NCBI RefSeq assembly: GCF_030271835.1
Contig: NZ_CP127389.1
Coordinates: 2,020,001 to 2,084,000 of the forward strand
Reading direction: 5' to 3'
DNA length: 64,000 bases
Source: Proteus appendicitidis
GTDB lineage: Bacteria; Pseudomonadota; Gammaproteobacteria; Enterobacterales; Enterobacteriaceae
Below the pieces are notes generated by a model. It was given only the letters and a program-made list of their open reading frames with translations. It was not told the origin of the DNA and searched no databases. Shown here piece after piece: positions 63,218 to 64,000 of the stretch (within the stretch, counting starts at the first letter, position 1; every line of letters begins with the position of its first letter). Both the position numbers and the translations under genes were made by a program.

Positions 63218-63517
63218 ATGTCAATGTACGATAACGAAAAACTAAAACTGATACGTGAATCAGAAAGACTAAATGTTAAACAAGCGGCTGATTTGGTTGG
63301 TATTAATTATGTTACTTATCATGGTTATGAAAGTGGAAAAGCTAAAATGTCTTTAGAATCGGCAATGAAATTCTTTAAGCACCCACAATTTAGAAAGTAT
63401 CGAGACTGGTTTATGTTCGATGAAGTTAATCCTGATGCTGGGCAAATCGCACCGGCACTCGCACACAGTGGGCAAGACAGCACGCAATCATCCCGCTCAG
63501 ACAAGAAAATTGGATAA
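63218..63517 (+). CDS. C: Lysogeny repressor C
   Basis: A 99-residue P2-type repressor, the same length as P2 C. The helix-turn-helix is in AADLVGINYVTYHGYESGK (about 20-38), and the shared tail motif is GQIAPALAHSGQ. It shuts off the early promoter of the cox operon. The start could be ATG 63218 or 63224; the AAGGAGG lies too far upstream to decide. The palindrome just before the start suggests self-regulation. Confidence 0.93.
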   Translation: MSMYDNEKLKLIRESERLNVKQAADLVGINYVTYHGYESGKAKMSLESAMKFFKHPQFRKYRDWFMFDEVNPDAGQIAPALAHSGQDSTQSSRSDKKIG

Positions 63518-63583
63518 CAATACATCAAGCATTTTGTGAATTTATTGATTCGCAAAGCATTTGTTCCATTGGAGGGCTTTCTT

Positions 63584-64000
63584 ATGACAATTAAGAAACT
63601 CGAAAATGGTCAATATGAAGTGGACATTAGACCGGCTGGCCGTCACGGAAAACGGATCAGACGACGCTTTGAAAAGAAGCAAGAAGCTATTTTATTTGAA
63701 CGTTATTCACTAGCTAATCAGCAAACAAAAGATTGGGTAGAAACATCAACCGATATTCGCCCTCTTAGCGATTTAATTGATATTTGGTGGGAAGTGTTCG
63801 GCAAAAATACACCTTATGGAAGAATGACACACCTAAGGGTGAGACGTATTGCTGAATCACTGAATAATCCCCCTGTTTGCCAATTAACCGATAAGCAATT
63901 GGTACTCTATCGTGAGCTTAGACTCGCTTCTGGCGTAAAAGCCTCAACGATAAATAGGGATATCTCAGCACTCAGCGGTATGTTTACGGCCCTTAAAAAA
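63584..64000 (+). CDS. int: Prophage integrase, N-terminal part (runs off the window)
   Basis: The first 139 residues of a P2-type tyrosine integrase (MTIKKLENGQYEVDIRPAGR; RRFEKKQEAILFERY). The arm-binding domain and the core-binding SAM-like domain are visible. The catalytic domain is beyond the window. GGAGGGC precedes the ATG. As in P2 it follows C in the same direction. Confidence 0.95.
   Translation, partial: MTIKKLENGQYEVDIRPAGRHGKRIRRRFEKKQEAILFERYSLANQQTKDWVETSTDIRPLSDLIDIWWEVFGKNTPYGRMTHLRVRRIAESLNNPPVCQLTDKQLVLYRELRLASGVKASTINRDISALSGMFTALKK

Larger units (their letters stand above)
37302..64000. mobile_element. P2/186-like prophage, tail module deleted, runs off the right end
   Basis: The gene order is that of P2 seen in reverse: ogr, D (fused to E), FII, FI, G, H, I, J, W, V, S, R, lysis genes, X, L, M, N, O on the minus strand; P and Q on the plus strand; cos; A and early genes; cox, then C and int. 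The left end must lie near 37.26-37.30 kb and the right attachment site lies outside the window. T, U and parts of E and D are missing, so normal particles are unlikely. Confidence 0.93.

Noticed and set aside
63325..63555. 76-residue minus-strand frame
   Set aside because: It is antisense to the C repressor gene, which is a clear P2 C homologue.

Overview
The window is an AT-rich enterobacterial chromosome segment, most likely from the Morganellaceae. Proteus is the best guess and Providencia is possible. The reasons are low-GC codon use, host genes that resemble their Enterobacterales counterparts, and a P2-like prophage whose early genes look Proteus/Providencia-like. No rRNA, tRNA or CRISPR array was seen. 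Family names are recalled from known proteins, since no database search could be run.

Host part (1-37.3 kb). It opens with a DMSO reductase operon (end of dmsA, dmsB, dmsC, dmsD). Next come a coupled deaminase/ankyrin pair on the minus strand and a complete kdpFABCDE potassium system with a KdpE operator closely resembling that of E. coli. From 11.8 to 14.0 kb an AT-rich insert carries a two-gene toxin locus. It encodes a 434-residue protein with a Cry-like pore-forming N-terminus and a 100-residue partner, and both resemble PirB and PirA of Photorhabdus and Vibrio. The gene order is pirB-pirA, the reverse of the described operons. It is followed by the yhiI-rbbA-yhhJ export operon, a secreted isoaspartyl peptidase/asparaginase, a tyrosine recombinase and amn. 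Behind amn lies a very AT-rich gene for a protein whose N-terminus resembles the translocation domain of Salmonella SPI-2 type III effectors (WEKIKNWF motif). Then follow an AEC transporter, a GNAT enzyme, an overlapping three-gene operon (PlsC-type acyltransferase, PAP2 enzyme, rifampin-phosphotransferase-like dikinase), a DUF805-like protein and a secreted alpha/beta hydrolase. From 33.6 to 37.3 kb is an eroded region: an IS3-family remnant, two orphan gene 3' ends with their terminators, a P-loop protein, an MBL-fold hydrolase and a small secreted Cys-rich protein.

Prophage part (37.3-64 kb, running off the right edge). This is a P2/186-type prophage. From left to right it holds ogr, tail, fibre, baseplate, lysis and head genes on the minus strand, terminase and portal on the plus strand, a cos-like site, and the replication and early genes. 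It ends with cox, the C repressor and the start of the integrase. Three TGT-N12-ACA sites fit Ogr-activated late promoters. The tail module is broken: tail-tube gene FII is followed directly by an in-frame fusion of the start of gene E to the middle of gene D. Genes T (tape measure) and U, and parts of E and D, are missing, so the prophage is probably unable to make normal virions.

The accessory slot between gene A and cos, where P2 carries old/tin, holds a 942-residue PHP-domain plus SMC-like ATPase (TrlF/Ppl type) in a low-GC cassette with its own terminator. It is a strong candidate for an anti-phage defence gene. The reversed pirBA locus, the effector-like gene and this defence candidate are the most notable finds.
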